Shown here one piece after another: positions 24,827 through 34,084 of a DNA stretch of 64,000 nucleotides. The DNA comes from Roseomonas sp. KE2513. GTDB lineage: Bacteria > Pseudomonadota > Alphaproteobacteria > Acetobacterales > Acetobacteraceae. The first letter of the stretch is position 1. Each line of letters opens with the position of its first letter. The stretch is taken from assembly GCF_016107305.1 (NCBI RefSeq), contig NZ_RCVR01000007.1, forward strand, positions 1 through 64,000. The letters are read 5' to 3'. The translations under genes were made by a program, and so were the position numbers. Under the pieces are notes generated by a model. The model made no database searches and had not been told where the DNA came from. It worked only from the letters and a program-made list of their open reading frames with translations.

Positions 24827-27123
24827 GGCCGGACAGGGCGAACCGCTTGGTAGAGGACCGATCTATCGATCCAGGTGGGAAGGCTCCGAGGGGTAGGCGC
24901 TTCCAGCAGTTGGTGCGCCCGCTTGGCGCACCTATTCGGTTTCTCGTTCGGCCGGTGACGCTTCTCGCCCTGGCCTCTGCCGGGCTTGCTGTCGGGTGCG
25001 TGTTCGTCGGCTGGACCCTGCTTCGCCTGCCGGTTGATGGAGGGATGGTCGCGGATCCGGGCACCGGTGGCTCTCTCGTGCTGGAAGCCGCAGATGGGGA
25101 GGCGTTTGCGGCCCGCGGGGTGCTGCGAGGAGATGCGATCACCGCCGACCGTTTGCCCCGCCGTCTCGCCGATGCCGTCATCGCCATCGAGGACCGGCGC
25201 TTCTATGAGCACGGCGGAATAGATCCTCGCGGTGTTCTTCGCGCGGCCCTGCGCAACGCCACCGCCGGCCGAACCCGTGAGGGCGCCAGCACCATCACCC
25301 AGCAGCTGGCACGCCTGCTCTACCTCTCCCAGGAGCGAACCCTGGCCCGAAAGGCGCAGGAGCTCCTCATCGCCGTTTGGCTGGAGCGACAGCTCTCCAA
25401 GGATGAGATCCTCGCCCGCTATCTCAGCAGCGCCTATTTCGGGGCTGGTGCCTGGGGCGCCGATGCCGCGGCCCGACGGTACTTCGGCAAGGCCGCAGGT
25501 GACTTGAGCCTGGCTGAGGCCGCGATGCTGGCAGGTCTCGTCCGTGCCCCCTCCCAGTTGGCACCGACGCGTAACCCTGAGGGCGCCCGCCAGCGTGCCG
25601 GGCTGGTGCTCACTGCTATGGTTGAGACCGGCCGTGCGACACAGGCAGATGCCGCCGCGGCGCGTGATGCCCCTGTTGCGCTCCGCACCCCTCCCGAGAT
25701 GGTCCCCGGGCGCGGCTACTTTGCCGACTGGGTCGAGGCCGAGACACGGCGGCAGGTCGGACCAGTGCCCGTCGACGTGATGGTGCGCACAACGCTTGAT
25801 CCAGCCCTTCAGGACATTGCCGAGCGAGTGGTCGGGTCTGCTCTGGATCGTGAAGGAACACGCGCCAAGGTAGGGCAGGCCGCGCTTGTGGCCCTCTCCC
25901 ATGATGGAGCGGTGCTCGCCGCCGTCGGCGGACGTGACTACGGAGCGAGCCAGTTCAACCGGGTCACCCAGGCGCGGCGTCAGCCGGGCTCCCTCTTCAA
26001 GCTCTTCGTGTATGGCGCGGCGCTGGAAGCAGGATGGCAGCCCGATACGTCGGTTGTGGACCAGCCGGTGCGGATAGGCACATGGGAGCCGCAGAACTTC
26101 GGCGGGCGCTACCGGGGCCGCACCACCCTCAGGGACGCCTTCGCCCAATCGATCAACACGGTCGCGGTTCAGGTCTCTGAGGCCGTCGGGCGCAATCGGG
26201 TGATCGAGGTGGCAAAGCGCCTGGGTGTGCGCTCCGAGCTTGCCTCCGTCCCCAGCATTGCCCTTGGCAGCACCGAGGTCACTCTCCTGGAAATGGCAGG
26301 TGCCTTTGCGGGGGTCGCGTCAGGATCACGGGTGGAGCCCTATGTTCTTCGTGCCGTCAGGGCACGCGATCGCCCTCTTTACTCGAGGGCCGAACCGGGG
26401 ATCGGAGGCGGGCAGACAGCACCCGTCCTCACACCGGCTGCACGGGCCGGCCTGCTCGACCTTCTGCTCGCCGTGGTGCGCGATGGAACCGGGCGAGCCG
26501 CCCAGCTTCCCCGCCCAGTGGCCGGAAAGACCGGGACTACACAGGATAATCGCGACGCCTGGTTCGTGGGCTTCACCGCCGACGTAGTGGTCGCTGTGTG
26601 GGTCGGGAACGACGACAACACACCGACCAACAACGTGACAGGTGGCACCCTTCCGGCCAACATTTGGCGCGCCTTTGTCTCCGAGGCAGACCGGGTGAAG
26701 ACCGCGACCGCACAGGCAGCCGCGGTGGCTCGTCCAGTACCGCCCGGGGCAGCAGGACGTCCCCCTCAGGCTACCGCACCATCAGCACCGCCTGCCATGC
26801 CTCCGCGCCCGGCGGTTCGAGGTCAGGCAGTTGTCCTGGACACGGGCACTCTACGGGTCGCTGGGCAGGTGGTGCGGTTAGGAGGCGTCATCGGCTTTTC
26901 GGGCGAGCCTGCGCGCGACATGGCGCTCTACCTGGCCGGGCGCGAGGTGATATGTGAACCCGCAGATGCCGGGACGCACCGCTGCAAGGTCGGTGACCGC
27001 GACCTCTCCGAGGTGGTGTTGTTTAATGGCGGCGGCCGCGCCGCCAGGGATGCCGAAGCATCCTTGCAGCGAGCCGAGGATCAGGCCCGAGAAGCTAGTC
27101 GAGGCCTGTGGGCTGCATGGTGA
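24805..27123 (+). CDS. Class A penicillin-binding protein with C-terminal nuclease-fold (TNase-like) domain
   Basis: The predicted protein has 772 residues. One membrane anchor (about 50-73) precedes a GT51 glycosyltransferase (EDRRFYEHGGID, 129-140; GASTITQQLARLLY). The transpeptidase has SLFK with Ser396, SIN 449-451 and KTGT 575-578. It polymerises and cross-links peptidoglycan in the periplasm, like PBP1A/1C. After a Pro/Ala linker (about 640-672), residues 676-772 resemble a staphylococcal-nuclease fold (VLDTGTLRVAGQVVRLGGVI, ending EDQAREASRGLW). The catalytic Arg/Glu pattern is not conserved, so the tail is probably a binding module. ATG 24805 has GGAGG six bases upstream. Confidence 0.9.
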   Translation: MGGPGELRPDRANRLVEDRSIDPGGKAPRGRRFQQLVRPLGAPIRFLVRPVTLLALASAGLAVGCVFVGWTLLRLPVDGGMVADPGTGGSLVLEAADGEAFAARGVLRGDAITADRLPRRLADAVIAIEDRRFYEHGGIDPRGVLRAALRNATAGRTREGASTITQQLARLLYLSQERTLARKAQELLIAVWLERQLSKDEILARYLSSAYFGAGAWGADAAARRYFGKAAGDLSLAEAAMLAGLVRAPSQLAPTRNPEGARQRAGLVLTAMVETGRATQADAAAARDAPVALRTPPEMVPGRGYFADWVEAETRRQVGPVPVDVMVRTTLDPALQDIAERVVGSALDREGTRAKVGQAALVALSHDGAVLAAVGGRDYGASQFNRVTQARRQPGSLFKLFVYGAALEAGWQPDTSVVDQPVRIGTWEPQNFGGRYRGRTTLRDAFAQSINTVAVQVSEAVGRNRVIEVAKRLGVRSELASVPSIALGSTEVTLLEMAGAFAGVASGSRVEPYVLRAVRARDRPLYSRAEPGIGGGQTAPVLTPAARAGLLDLLLAVVRDGTGRAAQLPRPVAGKTGTTQDNRDAWFVGFTADVVVAVWVGNDDNTPTNNVTGGTLPANIWRAFVSEADRVKTATAQAAAVARPVPPGAAGRPPQATAPSAPPAMPPRPAVRGQAVVLDTGTLRVAGQVVRLGGVIGFSGEPARDMALYLAGREVICEPADAGTHRCKVGDRDLSEVVLFNGGGRAARDAEASLQRAEDQAREASRGLWAAW

Positions 27124-27229
27124 CGGTTAGTTCTGCTGGAAACACGGTGGAGCCCGGCACCCTGCCACAACACCGCCCGTTTCACCGGGTAGGGCCAACC
27201 TCCTGCCGAGTAGATCAGTGGAGGTAGCA

Positions 27230-27805
27230 ATGCGAAGCCTGCGTGTTCTTGCCGCCTTTGCTGGGCTCATTATGCTGTCTGGCTGCGAGACGAGTACGTG
27301 GGACGGTTACCCGCAGAGGCCCTACGCCACACCGCCTTACCCTCCGACCTATAGCCAACCCCCAGCCTACCCTCCTCTTGGACGGCCTGGTGACAGCAGG
27401 GAAGGTTACCGAGGTGGGGAGGATGATCGCTTGAGGCGAGACGGCCGTGGCTACACGCCTTATGGCGGCGCACCGGCTTACCGACCGGAGGATACCCCAC
27501 CCACCTACCGTCAGCCCGAGTACGGCGACCGGAGCCCCCGCCAGGACGAGAGTGGACGATACTATCCACCTCCTTCACCGTACGGAGGTTCGTCCCCATA
27601 CGCTGATGACGACCGGCGCAATGACCGCGGTGGCGATGACGGCAATGCTGTGCCATCGTTGCTTGAGCGCTGGCGGCAGCGCGACGCACCGGCGTACCGG
27701 CCGGATGCTGCGCCTCCGGAGAACTCCGGGGATGCTTATCGTGCTCCGCCGACCACAGAACCAGATAGGCTTCAGCCAGATCTGGGAAGACCAACTTGGC
27801 GGTAA
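27230..27805 (+). CDS. Proline/tyrosine-rich lipoprotein
   Basis: The 191-residue protein starts MRSLRVLAAFAGLIMLSGCE with lipobox LSGC, so it is probably membrane-anchored. The mature chain is low complexity, with repeated Pro-Tyr (PYATPPYPPTYSQPPAYPP) and Asp/Arg/Gly segments. ATG 27230 follows GGAGG at 27220-27224, which decides it over an upstream GTG. It belongs with the neighbouring secreted Arg/Tyr/Pro-rich genes. Function unknown. Confidence 0.65.
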   Translation: MRSLRVLAAFAGLIMLSGCETSTWDGYPQRPYATPPYPPTYSQPPAYPPLGRPGDSREGYRGGEDDRLRRDGRGYTPYGGAPAYRPEDTPPTYRQPEYGDRSPRQDESGRYYPPPSPYGGSSPYADDDRRNDRGGDDGNAVPSLLERWRQRDAPAYRPDAAPPENSGDAYRAPPTTEPDRLQPDLGRPTWR

Positions 27806-27920
27806 CTGGCACACCTCCCACCGCGGGTCGCGCGTACAAGCGGACCTTCCTAAACACTGCTGTCCTTGGTCAGCGGGGTAGAAAATCGGGCCAGGTCGGA
27901 CTGGTACCCCATGGAGGCAT

Positions 27921-28259
27921 ATGATGCGGTTCGCGCTCCTCGCCGCCATCCTGGCAGTTTCCCTCATGCAGATCAGCCCAGCCGCCGCCGATGCTGACAC
28001 ACTGCCTGTGCAGTATGGCGGTGAATGGCGAGGCGGTGGGCGCGATTACCCGGCTTATCGCGACGACCTCGAACGCGAGGAGCGCCGCGCCATGCGACGG
28101 GAGCGCCGTGCGGAGCGTTATGCGGCCTTCCACGAGCAGCGCATGCGTACCCACTATCAGCGGGGCGGCCGCGACTGGGCGCGCCTGCCCGACTTCGAAA
28201 AGGACCGCTACATCCGAGATGAATGGGAACGCTGGGGCAGAGATCGCTGGGGCCGCTGA
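27921..28259 (+). CDS. Secreted Arg/Glu-rich small protein
   Basis: The 112-residue protein has signal peptide MMRFALLAAILAVSLMQISP ending AAADA. The mature part is highly charged and helical (YRDDLEREERRAMRRERRAE), then aromatic/charged (DWARLPDFEKDRYIRDEWER). GGAGG lies at 27913-27917, so either of the two adjacent ATGs (27921 or 27924) is possible. It is likely periplasmic. No family recognised. Confidence 0.65.
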   Translation: MMRFALLAAILAVSLMQISPAAADADTLPVQYGGEWRGGGRDYPAYRDDLEREERRAMRRERRAERYAAFHEQRMRTHYQRGGRDWARLPDFEKDRYIRDEWERWGRDRWGR

Positions 28260-28738
28260 TCACTCTTCCAGATGGCTCGAAATCTTCAGTTGAGACGCCA
28301 GGGCAGCAAATAACTCGGCAGGGCGACGAGCCGCTTCAACGGACTATCATCTCCGCTCTGCCCCTGTCCTGGCCATTCGCGCGACGCTGTCGCCTTCCTG
28401 AAGGCGGCCATGGCCGCTCAGACGGCAGTTAGGCACTGAAGTGGAGAGCAGCCGCTCACTTCCGCCCTGCTTACCTGCCGGGCTCTGTCACCGGGTGGTG
28501 CAGGGAGCGGCCTTACCTTGCCTCCGTGCTTTGCCCTGCCTGTCTTTTATGGCGAACAGGCGGGGATGGAGCATGACCTCAGCCCCCGTCCTAGGCCGCC
28601 CTCTCTTCCACGCTTCCCAAGTAACGCCCTCTGCCGGCCTTGGCGCCTGATCGGCATGCTCCCTCTGCCACGAGGTGACCATGGTGGTGTTGGCCCCGCC
28701 AGACGCCTCGCCCGAGGCACTGATGGTAAGGCCTGGGC
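28260..28738. other. Intergenic stretch, no supported gene
   Basis: About 480 bp between convergent genes. Frames on both strands have no domain, signal peptide or good ribosome-binding site. No clear long repeat was seen. Confidence 0.4.
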
Positions 28739-29572
28739 CTAGTTCCCGAGGGCGAACTGGACGGCGACCGAGATCTGGAGCGCAGGGGTATCGCGGTTCA
28801 GCCCGGCGCCTCCGGCCACCCCGACCACGGCGCCGTTCGGCAGGCGGTAGCGAAGCCCGGCCTGGAGCAGGCTGAAGTCGCGGTTCCCACGCTCCTGCTG
28901 CGAGAGGGCGTAGGTGAGGACGAGGGCCAAGTCGCTTGTGACGGCCTGACCGATGGAGGCGTTGAAGAGGTAGCGGTTGGTCCGATCCCCGGGCTGCGGA
29001 TCGATGCGGGTGGTCCAACCGAAATTGGCGTGGATTCCGAGGGGCAGGCGCCCCGGGCGGAAGGTCTTGCCGACGAGCGCCACCCCCTCTGCCTCGTAGG
29101 CGGTGCGGCCGGGGCCGTAGATCGTGCGGATGCGTCCGAGGAGACCGACAGCTGGGGCGGCGCCCCGCTCCTCGGAGAGCTGGTAGAGGAGGCCGAGGCC
29201 ACTGGTACCGCCTGCGCGGGCGCGCTCGCGCTCCTCCTGTTGCTGCGGCAGGGTGTCCCCATCAGTGAGGTCGACGGCGGTGCCGAGGCGGCGCCGGGTC
29301 TCAAGATTGCCGTAGGCGCCCGTCTGGCCGAGACGGAGCTCCAGCCGGGGAAGGACGCCGATCTCGTACTCGGTTTGAAGCGCGCCGGTGTCGCGGATCC
29401 GGCCCTGGCGCGCGCGCTCATAGGCGCCAACGACGCCGATCTCGGCGGTGCCGGGGGCAGCGGCGATGGGGTCGGTGATCTCGAACGGGTCGTCGGCGAG
29501 CTCGATCGGCTCGTCCTGGGCGGCGACGGGGGTGGCGGCGAAGAGGAGGAGAGCGAGAACGCGGCGGGACAT
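28739..29572 (-). CDS. Predicted outer-membrane beta-barrel protein
   Basis: The 277-residue protein has signal peptide MSRRVLALLLFAATPVAAQ. The rest consists of alternating beta-strand-like segments (AEIGVVGAYERARQG, LPRLELRLGQTGAYGN, LGLLYQLSEERG, SLLQAGLRYRLPNGAVVGV) and ends VAVQFALGN with a late aromatic residue. This suits a small outer-membrane barrel, possibly of the transporter-like MetA-pathway or OmpW class. The family is not identified. It is convergent with the secreted Arg-rich gene. Confidence 0.65.
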   Translation of the reverse strand: MSRRVLALLLFAATPVAAQDEPIELADDPFEITDPIAAAPGTAEIGVVGAYERARQGRIRDTGALQTEYEIGVLPRLELRLGQTGAYGNLETRRRLGTAVDLTDGDTLPQQQEERERARAGGTSGLGLLYQLSEERGAAPAVGLLGRIRTIYGPGRTAYEAEGVALVGKTFRPGRLPLGIHANFGWTTRIDPQPGDRTNRYLFNASIGQAVTSDLALVLTYALSQQERGNRDFSLLQAGLRYRLPNGAVVGVAGGAGLNRDTPALQISVAVQFALGN

Positions 29573-29699
29573 CGTGCCTGCCCTTAGGTCGGGCAGGCGC
29601 GGGGCGCCAGGGCGAGGCGTGCGGGCGCCCAGTCAGGGCTCATCCTGCCCGCAACCGCTCCTCCGCCTACTCCACCCGAAACTAGCATGCCGCTTCCAG

Positions 29700-30944
29700 C
29701 TAAACGTCGCCATGACAGCTGTGTGCCGAGAGGGGAACTGTTTTCCCGGGTGCCAGATACTCCACGACGGACGTCGCGAACTCCTGCGGGTCATTCGTCA
29801 CGGTAGCTCTGGCGATCTGGGCTGACGTGAGCCCTCTCACACCAACTGTGGTGCTGACGATTGGCTTGCCGAAGGCAAGCGCTTCCAGAACCTTCACGCT
29901 CACGCCCGTTCCATAGCGCAGGGGAACGACTGCAACTTGGATGTTCTCATAGAAGTCGTTCACCACGTCGAGGTGAGGCCAAACCGTGACCCCCCTCGCG
30001 TTACGGATGACTGGCTGTACCTTTCCAGCAATTCGCCCAGCTATAAGGAATTTAAACTCTGGTATCGCTTGTCTGATTAGAGGCAGCACCTGACTAGAGA
30101 AGAATAGCATGGCGTCGAGGTTCATGACATCGTCGGACGCGACGAAGCCTGCATGGAACTCAGGCGGCTTGTCTCTCCTCCTGCAGGATGGCGCCTGCGC
30201 CTCCTGCGGCCATGGGGCATAGATGACCTTGCCTGCAAGCTCCGGGAAGGAGCTATAGAATTCGAACTCTTCTGGCGAGGCAACGAGTATTTTGTTGCAG
30301 CGCGAAAGCAGCTTAAGCTCGGTCTGTCGCGACCGTTCGAGGCTCACCCGTGTGAAATGATGTCGTAGCCACGCGGCACCATGTTGCTTAACCGCCGACG
30401 CAAGGGAGAGCTTGCGAAACAAATTCCCATAAGCCTCCTGGTACTCGCTAGCCCTTTTGACGAAGTCATCATGCAGATCGAGGACGATCTGGATCCCCGG
30501 AGTGTAGCGGATGATCCTGCCAGCAAGCTGAAGCGCATGAATCTTATGGAAGTAGATAATATCAATATCCCAATTGAGCAGCTGCCGAGCTGGCAGCGTA
30601 GCTCCTGGTCCGCTTTGTAATGTCGCGAGCAGAGGATGTGACGCGAAAACGTCTCCAGTGAGCCGTCTCTCTAGTTCCCGCCACGCCTGTCCCAGCTTCC
30701 CCGATAACTTTCCCCCATTATTCCAGCCGGGCAGGAACATGTGCCCTTTGAACATCTTGCGGTAAGCGGCCTGGGTTTCTTCCGCGTCAGCTAGTGCACG
30801 ATCACGAAAGAAGCAGACTGAATAAATTTCTGCGCCTTGATCTGCGTATCTCTGAGCGACGGAGGTGTAGATCTGTTGCGATCCGTTCCTTGGGGGCAGA
30901 AAGAGCTCGTCTGTGACGAATGCTATTTTCTGCGGTCTCGTCAT
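29700..30944 (-). CDS. Glycosyltransferase, GT4-like (GT-B fold)
   Basis: The predicted protein has 414 residues. The N-terminal half starts MTRPQKIAFVTDELFLPPRN. The C-terminal half has the donor-binding region PEFKFLIAGRIAGKVQPVIR, then VVPLRYGTGVSVKVLEALAF and GKPIVST, with the acidic residue of the GT4 E-x7-E region. It would transfer a sugar to a surface-polymer or lipid acceptor. ATG 30944 has GGAGGA upstream; a GTG at 30959 lies inside that site. Codon use is visibly AT-richer than the flanks. It sits next to an O-antigen-ligase-like gene on the same strand. Confidence 0.85.
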   Translation of the reverse strand: MTRPQKIAFVTDELFLPPRNGSQQIYTSVAQRYADQGAEIYSVCFFRDRALADAEETQAAYRKMFKGHMFLPGWNNGGKLSGKLGQAWRELERRLTGDVFASHPLLATLQSGPGATLPARQLLNWDIDIIYFHKIHALQLAGRIIRYTPGIQIVLDLHDDFVKRASEYQEAYGNLFRKLSLASAVKQHGAAWLRHHFTRVSLERSRQTELKLLSRCNKILVASPEEFEFYSSFPELAGKVIYAPWPQEAQAPSCRRRDKPPEFHAGFVASDDVMNLDAMLFFSSQVLPLIRQAIPEFKFLIAGRIAGKVQPVIRNARGVTVWPHLDVVNDFYENIQVAVVPLRYGTGVSVKVLEALAFGKPIVSTTVGVRGLTSAQIARATVTNDPQEFATSVVEYLAPGKTVPLSAHSCHGDV

Positions 30945-31126
30945 CACGGCATCCTCCACCTTGTTGTTTCGCCGCCGAGAAACGGTGCATGGTTCAGATT
31001 GTTGGTGACCGGATTCTACATAATTCTCTGCTTTGCTTCGGCGGCGCCGAGTTTCCCCATGCGTCGGCCCGATCTCGCCGGGACACTCCCTTGTGTGTTT
31101 GGCGACCTCAATGCTGCTTTAAGGCG

Positions 31127-32452
31127 TCATAGTTTTGCCTGCACCTGAGATTCGGCCAGGTCGATGTACCCTTGTGACTTAATCTGACAGCTGCTGCGAA
31201 GCCGCTGCAGCTCAAGATTTACCCGAACGACCGTCCATACATAAAAGGCCGTGAGCGGCTCATTGCCTTGCCAAAGACGAGTTTCCGCCATGTTCGTTAT
31301 CAAAAATAAGCCCAGAAACATTGTGGCCCAACTGGCAGTCGTACCTGCTCCGGCGAGGCCAATACTGATCAGGCGCACGAAAAGAACGAGGATGCTCGCC
31401 ACAAAGAGGGCGACGCCTATGAGGCCCGCATCAAGAGCGAGCTGGAGGAAGCCGTTATGCGCGTGGAGATCGAACTGTTTTGTCCAGTACCAGAAGAGGG
31501 CACCAGGAGCGCTCTCCCCTAGCCAGAAAATGCCGTAACCATATCCGGCTAACGGCTCCTGCCGAATCATCTCTAGCACGAACTCCCATATGTTCGTGCG
31601 GCCGGATAGGGTCACATCCCTTCCCAACGCTTCCGCAATTAGCGCTGAGGCATGCCCGCCGAAGATGAGGGCAAAGGCGATAACCCCTGTTAGGAACCCT
31701 GGGGCAAGGGACCGCGCCAAGCCGTCGCTCCATAGGAGCTGCTTCACCAAGCTGGAAACCAGCACGGCAACGCCGATGGAGAGGATGGGGGTGCCGGAGC
31801 GGGAGAGAAGAAGACACGAGAAGGAACCAACAAGGGCGCAGACATCAAGAGACATGATCCGGAAGCGCCTCATGCGCCACGCCATGCTGATCCGATGAAT
31901 TGCGGCGATCGCCGCAATCGCCACGAAGCCACCAAGGAGATTCTTGTGGGCAAACGGACCCCGAAGCTGGCTGTGAACGTCTAGACCAAGACCCGGAAAT
32001 GCTGCAGTGAAGAGAAGCGTCGTGATAACAGTAATCACCGCGGCCCTAATCAGCGTTCTCGTAATCTGATCCTCGTTGAAGTGCAGCCCAGTAAGTAATC
32101 CAAAGCTTACGGCTCCTAAGAGAGCGACTGCACGCCGCAGAGTTGGACCAGGAAGAACCGACCACGTTACCGATGCGAATGACCAGCCCAGGAGGATGAT
32201 CAGAGGAGTCCCGAGCAGGAGTAGCGCTCCCGGGCGCGTGTACCAGACAAGTAGCGTTAGGTTCGCCACGTACATACCGAGCAAAAGGAGCTGCTTTCTC
32301 GGATCACCTTCCTGGGCAATGCTCGTGACATCTTCGTCCGATGGCAAGCCAATCGGTTGATCGCCGAGAAAGCCCGCTTGCAATCCGGCGAGAAGGAGGA
32401 CCGAAACCACGGCCATCCACTGCATCAGCCTGGGCGGAACTCTGTCACGCAT
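31127..32452 (-). CDS. O-antigen ligase / polymerase-like membrane protein (WaaL/Wzy family)
   Basis: The 441-residue protein has about ten to twelve membrane segments and the large periplasmic loop of the Wzy_C family. Characteristic parts are RGPFAHKNLLGGFVAIAAI, LSGRTNIWEFVLEMIRQEPL, AGYGYGIFW and HAHNGFLQLALDAGLIGV. Such proteins join or polymerise lipid-linked polysaccharides at the periplasmic face of the inner membrane. The glycosyltransferase downstream on the same strand is a probable pathway partner. No flippase or sugar-nucleotide genes are present, so this is a partial locus. Confidence 0.85.
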   Translation of the reverse strand: MRDRVPPRLMQWMAVVSVLLLAGLQAGFLGDQPIGLPSDEDVTSIAQEGDPRKQLLLLGMYVANLTLLVWYTRPGALLLLGTPLIILLGWSFASVTWSVLPGPTLRRAVALLGAVSFGLLTGLHFNEDQITRTLIRAAVITVITTLLFTAAFPGLGLDVHSQLRGPFAHKNLLGGFVAIAAIAAIHRISMAWRMRRFRIMSLDVCALVGSFSCLLLSRSGTPILSIGVAVLVSSLVKQLLWSDGLARSLAPGFLTGVIAFALIFGGHASALIAEALGRDVTLSGRTNIWEFVLEMIRQEPLAGYGYGIFWLGESAPGALFWYWTKQFDLHAHNGFLQLALDAGLIGVALFVASILVLFVRLISIGLAGAGTTASWATMFLGLFLITNMAETRLWQGNEPLTAFYVWTVVRVNLELQRLRSSCQIKSQGYIDLAESQVQAKL

Positions 32453-33339
32453 GTGACCATCCGGTTACAGGCATTCAATAAGAGACGATGTGACACAGAG
32501 TTTCAAGAGCTACTTCTATGCTGCAGGCTCAGTCACGGCAAAAGCGGAAATGCTCGGTCTATTCCCGCTAGTACTGTAAAGACGGAAGATCAACCAATGG
32601 TGGCAGAAATCCAATTGGTGCATCTTTTGGTTGGGATGTCGAGATTTCTCGCTTCAGCTTTCAACTCAAGACGTTGAACTGGCGAAGAGTTCGCGAGTTA
32701 GGTATTATTTAAGCTACACCTTTCTCCTTCCCCTCATGCGCACTACGAGGGTGCATTAGGTAACGTCATAAGCTTTCATGGCTTCACGGCTCCGATATCA
32801 TCACGCAGGAAGCGGTTCGGCATGGTCGGGCAAGGGGAGATGGCTGCACTGTGAGTGCGAAGCAGGGGTCCGCAAGGCGGCTCCTCACATACTACAGATG
32901 CCGTATCCGCAAGCGCTATGACTCAGTGGCGGGGAGGTGCCTGGAACCAGCCTCGATCCCCCGGCTGCAGATCGGAGCATGTCCCCTTCGACCTGAAGAG
33001 AAACGAGACGGAAGACGCAGCCTTGCGCAAAGCTGGTAGCGGATGACGTGTGATGCTCGGGGCTGAAGAGCACGCAGTTGGCGCTTGAAGGCGATCGCCC
33101 GAGGAAAGGGAACACCAACTCTGGGGAAGACTAATTCGAAAAGGCCGAGCGATTACAAATAACTAAACCTTGTAGACTAAATCGCCCAAGTCCCAAGCTT
33201 CGGAGACAATGGCCTCTCCGGAGAGAGAAAACGGCGCTCGTTCCGCACTCGAAGTATCAAGCTATGCGCGGAAACTGAGGCCAGAACACACGGAGAAGCG
33301 CGATCCAACCTGCCAGAGAAAAATTGTCTCGTGGAAAGT
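32453..33339. other. AT-richer gene-free stretch next to tRNA-Gly
   Basis: About 890 bp. Short frames occur, but none has a domain or credible start. Base composition is clearly less GC-rich than the core genes on the right. It borders the 3' end of tRNA-Gly, the place where integrative elements commonly insert, so it may be decayed element DNA. No recombinase or clear tRNA-end repeat was seen in it. Confidence 0.4.
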
Positions 33340-33414
<75 letters not shown>

Positions 33415-33490
33415 GCTCCGTGTGGGGCGGCGTATGACACGGGCTGCGGGGGCTTGCAACCCCCTCCCTGCTCGGGGAAATCGTCGGGAA

Positions 33491-34012
33491 ATGCCGCAAA
33501 CTCCCGACAACCTCCTCGCCCGCCTCAAAGCAGCGGGCATTCAGGCCACTACGCACCGACATCCACCACTCCACACCGTCGCGGAGAGCAAGGCGCTGCG
33601 CGGCGCATTACCTGGCCTGCACGTGAAGAACCTCTTCCTCCGCGCGAGGCCCCCGCACCCCTTCCTGCTCGTCGTCGCAGAGGAGGACACGCCGCTCTCG
33701 ATTAACGCTCTCGCCCGCCGCCTCGATACCGGTCGCCTCTCGATGGCGAGCGAGGCGGAACTATGGGACCGGCTAGGCGTGCGTCCCGGCTCCGTCACCC
33801 CGTTCGCCCTGGTGAACGCTTCTGCCGGCAGCGTCCGTCTGGTGATGGACCGACGCCTTCTGGAAGGGCAGGGGCCGGTGAACCTCCACCCCCTCACCAA
33901 CACAGCCACCACCGCGATCGCGGCTCCTGATCTCCGGCGCTTTCTCGAAAGCCTAGGGCACACACCCGAAGCCATCGACCTTGTGGAGGCCCCCGCGTCC
34001 CCGCTTGCCTGA
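33491..34012 (+). CDS. YbaK/ProXp-type aminoacyl-tRNA deacylase
   Basis: The 173-residue protein has the YbaK/EbsC fold that hydrolyses mischarged tRNA (for example Ala- or Cys-tRNA-Pro). Visible features are HPPLHTVAESKALRGALPGL, HVKNLFLRA and FLLVVAEEDTPLSINALARR. The late segment VRPGSVTPFALVNASAGSVR is also typical of PrdX/ProX stand-alone editing proteins. ATG 33491 is favoured over the start at 33422, since the extra residues read through tRNA-flanking DNA. It lies immediately right of tRNA-Gly. Confidence 0.88.
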   Translation: MPQTPDNLLARLKAAGIQATTHRHPPLHTVAESKALRGALPGLHVKNLFLRARPPHPFLLVVAEEDTPLSINALARRLDTGRLSMASEAELWDRLGVRPGSVTPFALVNASAGSVRLVMDRRLLEGQGPVNLHPLTNTATTAIAAPDLRRFLESLGHTPEAIDLVEAPASPLA

Positions 34013-34084
34013 GAGCCCGCGCGGCGCATCTATGGGGGCGAGCAGATCGCCCGAAACGCCCCTCACGACCAGGTTGGAACCGCT

